This document shows, piece after piece, positions 61,788 through 64,000 of a DNA stretch of 64,000 nt (positions within the stretch are counted from its first letter, which is position 1; each line of letters begins with the position of its first letter). A model generated the notes under the pieces. That model was not told the DNA's origin and ran no database searches. It worked only from the letters and a program-made list of their open reading frames with translations. A program made the translations under genes and the position numbers. The stretch lies in assembly GCA_026129255.1 (NCBI GenBank), contig JAHCIJ010000001.1, positions 124,001 through 188,000 on the forward strand, read 5' to 3'. This DNA is from Anaerolineales bacterium. GTDB taxonomy: Bacteria; Chloroflexota; Anaerolineae; Anaerolineales; UBA11579.

Positions 61788-61916
61788 CACCAGGCCGCCT
61801 TGGCCGCATCGCAGGCTGGTTTGCATGCGGCGCTGGCGGACGCCAAGACCGCTCTGGTGCAGAGCCTGGGTGGCCCGGTTTCCACAGCAGTAACGTATGT
61901 GTTCCGCACGGTGTAA
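61788..61916 (+). pseudogene. Remnant of a second thiolase-like gene (C terminus only)
   Basis: Forty-two codons ending in a stop that match the end of the gene at 59790-60947: AKTALVQSLGGPVSTAVTYV against AKTALVQSLGGPASTAVTHV, preceded by a weaker HQAALAA match to YQAAEAA. DNA identity over the best part is about three quarters. There is no start in this frame. An ATG at 61740 opens another frame with no family match. Confidence 0.78.
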
Positions 61917-61941
61917 TTTAGATCGATATAGAGTGGGGCGG

Positions 61942-63366
61942 TTAGTTACACTGGATCTTCCACAGTCCTACGTTTGTGGGCGAGAACCACTCTTCTAGCA
62001 ACTGGCAACCCGGATCGAGATCAGGCAGCCAGGGGCGGTCGGGGTGCTCGATCGAATTCGTAAACTCATGCGCTGGCATATACGGCCGGTACAGAATTAA
62101 CCAGCAGGCCTCCCGGCAGCCCGGCTCTGCGGCCTGGGGCTGCATCCCATAGTAAAACAACGGAGCAAGGTCAGGAGTGAGCAGCTTGGGCTCATCCTGT
62201 TCTTTCAGGTAAGCCACCAGGCTCCGCCAGTCTTCTTTTATATAGTGTGTCTGCGTGTGCACGCTGGAGCCGATCCACAAGCCCAGCGGCAGCGAAAACA
62301 CGAACAGCCACACGGCCAGTTGGCGAGAGGTATTGGGAGCCAGCCTGGCTTTGACCCATTGCCATAAGAAACCTGCGCCCCCGGCAACGATGAACAGTAA
62401 GAAGGGCAACAGAACAATAAAGTAACGATCCATGTACAGCGGTTTGCGCAGCGAGACGACTATCATCACTAACGTGGGCGCCATCACGGCCAGCACAAAC
62501 ACTGCCAGCAGCTCCCTGCGTTGTTTGGCAAACACCAAGGCGGCCAGGGTAAATGTGGCCAGCACCGTGCCCATAGCTAAAGATTGCCAACTGGTTTGGC
62601 CGCCAAAGCCACTGAGCAGATTCCACAGCGTGAGCAATGGGTCCTTCAAACTAGGCAGATCGATCCAGCCGTTGCCGAGCATCGGCTCCTCGAGTGCATA
62701 GAACCAGGCCACCCGCAACAGCAGCGGCACGATCGCCACCACAGTAAGTATTGTCCAGCCGCGGAAGAAGGCGGGCTCGCTGCGCAGTTGCCGGGCAGCA
62801 GAGAGCACCAGCAAGGCGGCCACGAAAAAGAAATAGTAGTGGCTCAGCAAACCAGCGACTAGCACCAAGCCAGCCGCCAGCCAGTGCCAGGTGCGCCGCT
62901 GGCGGCGCATGTGCAGGTGCAACGCCAGCAACAGCGCGGCCAGGCTGCTGGTGACCCCGTAGGTCTTGGCGTCCTGGGCGAAGAACACCAGCATCGGGTG
63001 CACGGCCCAGGCCCAGGCGGCCACCCAGCCGCCGGGCCGCCCGCCCGCTTCACGGCCGATCTTCCACGCAGCCGGTACCGCCAGCACCCCGAAAGCAGCT
63101 GAGACGAAGCGCAGCCAAAACTCGCTGGCCCCGAAGATATCGATCACTGGTTTGATGAGCAGGTATGAAGTAGGCAGGTTGGGGCTATTGCGCAGCATCT
63201 CCGGCACTGTGTCCCAGGGGACAATTACCCGCAGCCAGGTCATACTTTCGTCGTGCCACAGACTCTGCTCCCCCAGAGCGTAGAAGCGCAGCCCAGCCGC
63301 CAGGAGCACCAGCAACCCGAGTGCGACCCAGGTTGGCACGCGTCTGGGTTGGCTGGCGCCTGGCAT
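61942..63366 (-). CDS. Membrane glycosyltransferase, GT39/ArnT-like
   Basis: 474 residues with ten or more membrane helices. The first outer loop holds LGEQSLWHDESMTW, the acidic motif typical of GT-C enzymes such as protein mannosyltransferases and ArnT, which use polyprenyl-phosphate sugars. HPMLVFFAQDAKTYG and SHYYFFFVAALLVL are also family-like. A C-terminal outer domain of about 100 residues contains Cys. The acceptor is unknown. It starts one base after the stop of the next gene. Confidence 0.85.
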   Translation of the reverse strand: MPGASQPRRVPTWVALGLLVLLAAGLRFYALGEQSLWHDESMTWLRVIVPWDTVPEMLRNSPNLPTSYLLIKPVIDIFGASEFWLRFVSAAFGVLAVPAAWKIGREAGGRPGGWVAAWAWAVHPMLVFFAQDAKTYGVTSSLAALLLALHLHMRRQRRTWHWLAAGLVLVAGLLSHYYFFFVAALLVLSAARQLRSEPAFFRGWTILTVVAIVPLLLRVAWFYALEEPMLGNGWIDLPSLKDPLLTLWNLLSGFGGQTSWQSLAMGTVLATFTLAALVFAKQRRELLAVFVLAVMAPTLVMIVVSLRKPLYMDRYFIVLLPFLLFIVAGGAGFLWQWVKARLAPNTSRQLAVWLFVFSLPLGLWIGSSVHTQTHYIKEDWRSLVAYLKEQDEPKLLTPDLAPLFYYGMQPQAAEPGCREACWLILYRPYMPAHEFTNSIEHPDRPWLPDLDPGCQLLEEWFSPTNVGLWKIQCN

Positions 63367-63367
63367 G

Positions 63368-64000
63368 CTAGGCGCCCACCAGGGCGCGGTAGATCACCGC
63401 GGCCCACCAGCTCACGAACACCAGCACAGCTTGCCAATCCTTGAGGAAGGACAGGCCAGCCAACCACGGCCCCGCCAGGCTGGAAATCGCCGCATAGGGA
63501 AACAGGAACGGCGATGCCGAAAAGAAAAAGCGCGTGTCTTTGCGCTCCAGCCCCATGGCAAGCAGCGCGATCCCCAACGGCACTTGAAACGGCCACAGGC
63601 CCAGCCATAGATTGTGGGTCATGAACTGGAACGGCCGGGGCTGCGCCAGCAGTTCCAGCGGCCAAGGGCCAAACAGCAGCAAGCTGGCCAGCACCACCAC
63701 GCTGAACAGGATCGCGGCGTGCAACCACTGGCGGCGCGGTACGCCCAGCGCCAGACCCAGGGCGACCTGCGGCTTGGTGAGCGCCACCAGCGGCCACCAC
63801 TGGGCGGGCAGCAACGCGCCCGCTAGAATGAGTACATCAACCTGTCCGTGGATCAGGGTATAGATCACGGGCGGCGAGAGCAGGAAAAGTACCAGCTTCA
63901 ACTTTCCACTGGCGTAGCGGTGGATCAACCCTGTGGCGGCCAGCAGCGTAAGCCCAGCCAGCACGCCCCAGCCCCAGCGCAAGGGCAAATAGCTCAGTGG
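63368..64000 (-). CDS. Membrane glycosyltransferase, GT87/DUF2029-like (5' end outside window)
   Basis: The frame is open through the window edge, so only the C-terminal 210 or so residues are visible. Several membrane helices and the segment IHGQVDVLILAGALL are typical of GT87/DUF2029 mannosyltransferase-like proteins, followed by LTKPQVALGLAL. It is probably co-transcribed with the GT39-like gene. The true start lies beyond 64000. Confidence 0.75.
   Translation of the reverse strand, partial: PLSYLPLRWGWGVLAGLTLLAATGLIHRYASGKLKLVLFLLSPPVIYTLIHGQVDVLILAGALLPAQWWPLVALTKPQVALGLALGVPRRQWLHAAILFSVVVLASLLLFGPWPLELLAQPRPFQFMTHNLWLGLWPFQVPLGIALLAMGLERKDTRFFFSASPFLFPYAAISSLAGPWLAGLSFLKDWQAVLVFVSWWAAVIYRALVGA

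Noticed and set aside
61740-61919. ATG frame of 60 codons after the unknown gene
   Set aside because: It runs through the thiolase-tail remnant in a different frame, ends soon after, and has no family match.

Overview
The window looks like a chromosomal segment of a Chloroflexota bacterium, probably of the Anaerolineae type. This is an inference from gene content: many Hanks-type kinases with large outer domains, a reduced type VII (WXG100/EssC) secretion locus, an archaeal-type HMG-CoA synthase beside HMG-CoA reductase, small TadE proteins, and promoters with a strong -10 but little -35 and very short leaders. There is no rRNA; one tRNA-Glu(CTC) is present.

Layout. (1) 80-25881: a type VII-like secretion island, visibly less GC-rich than the rest. 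It holds an EssC-like ATPase with three WXG100 proteins on the minus strand, a fourth WXG100 protein with a possible EspG-like chaperone and an EsaB/YukD-FHA fusion on the plus strand, and three putative secreted wall hydrolases (one M23, two CHAP) sharing a WXG-like N-terminal module. Five Ser/Thr kinases, one PP2C phosphatase, one degenerate PP2C and a VWA-FHA protein surround them. A kinase and the phosphatase are translationally coupled and carry the same outer module (FecR-like domain plus Cys-bracketed repeats). The simplest reading is phospho-regulated secretion of peptidoglycan hydrolases. (2) 26038-29567: a strongly biased unknown gene, a B12-dependent acyl-CoA mutase with isobutyryl-type active-site residues and a duplicated, synonymously recoded 3' end, and a DUF1295 membrane protein. 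(3) 29601-29916: tRNA-Glu embedded in a cluster of tandem hairpins; a related element lies in the duplicated mutase tail. (4) 29945-33929: a Zn/Mn ABC importer whose two permeases carry winged-helix-like tails, behind a DtxR/MntR-like operator. (5) 33954-43186: a LacI regulator with two operators, a sugar ABC importer without its own ATPase, and three glycosidases. (6) 43322-45267: SET-domain protein, MscL, two TadE-like proteins. (7) 45324-53511 (minus): PepF with a histone-like tail, a MscS-type channel, and a tyrosine-degradation operon (HPPD, FAH-family, homogentisate dioxygenase) interrupted by a four-helix-bundle ORF flanked by inverted repeats. (8) 53617-57222: lipoproteins, a coiled-coil protein and a SPOUT methyltransferase. 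(9) 57343-61916: HMG-CoA reductase, HMG-CoA synthase and a thiolase homologue that has lost all three catalytic residues, followed by an unknown gene and a remnant of a second thiolase tail. (10) 61942-64000: two membrane glycosyltransferases, the last cut by the window edge.

No gap longer than about 300 bases lacks an annotated element. The largest gaps (25882-26103, 26743-27019, 29753-29944, 33868-34072) hold promoters, operators, terminators or the repeats described below.
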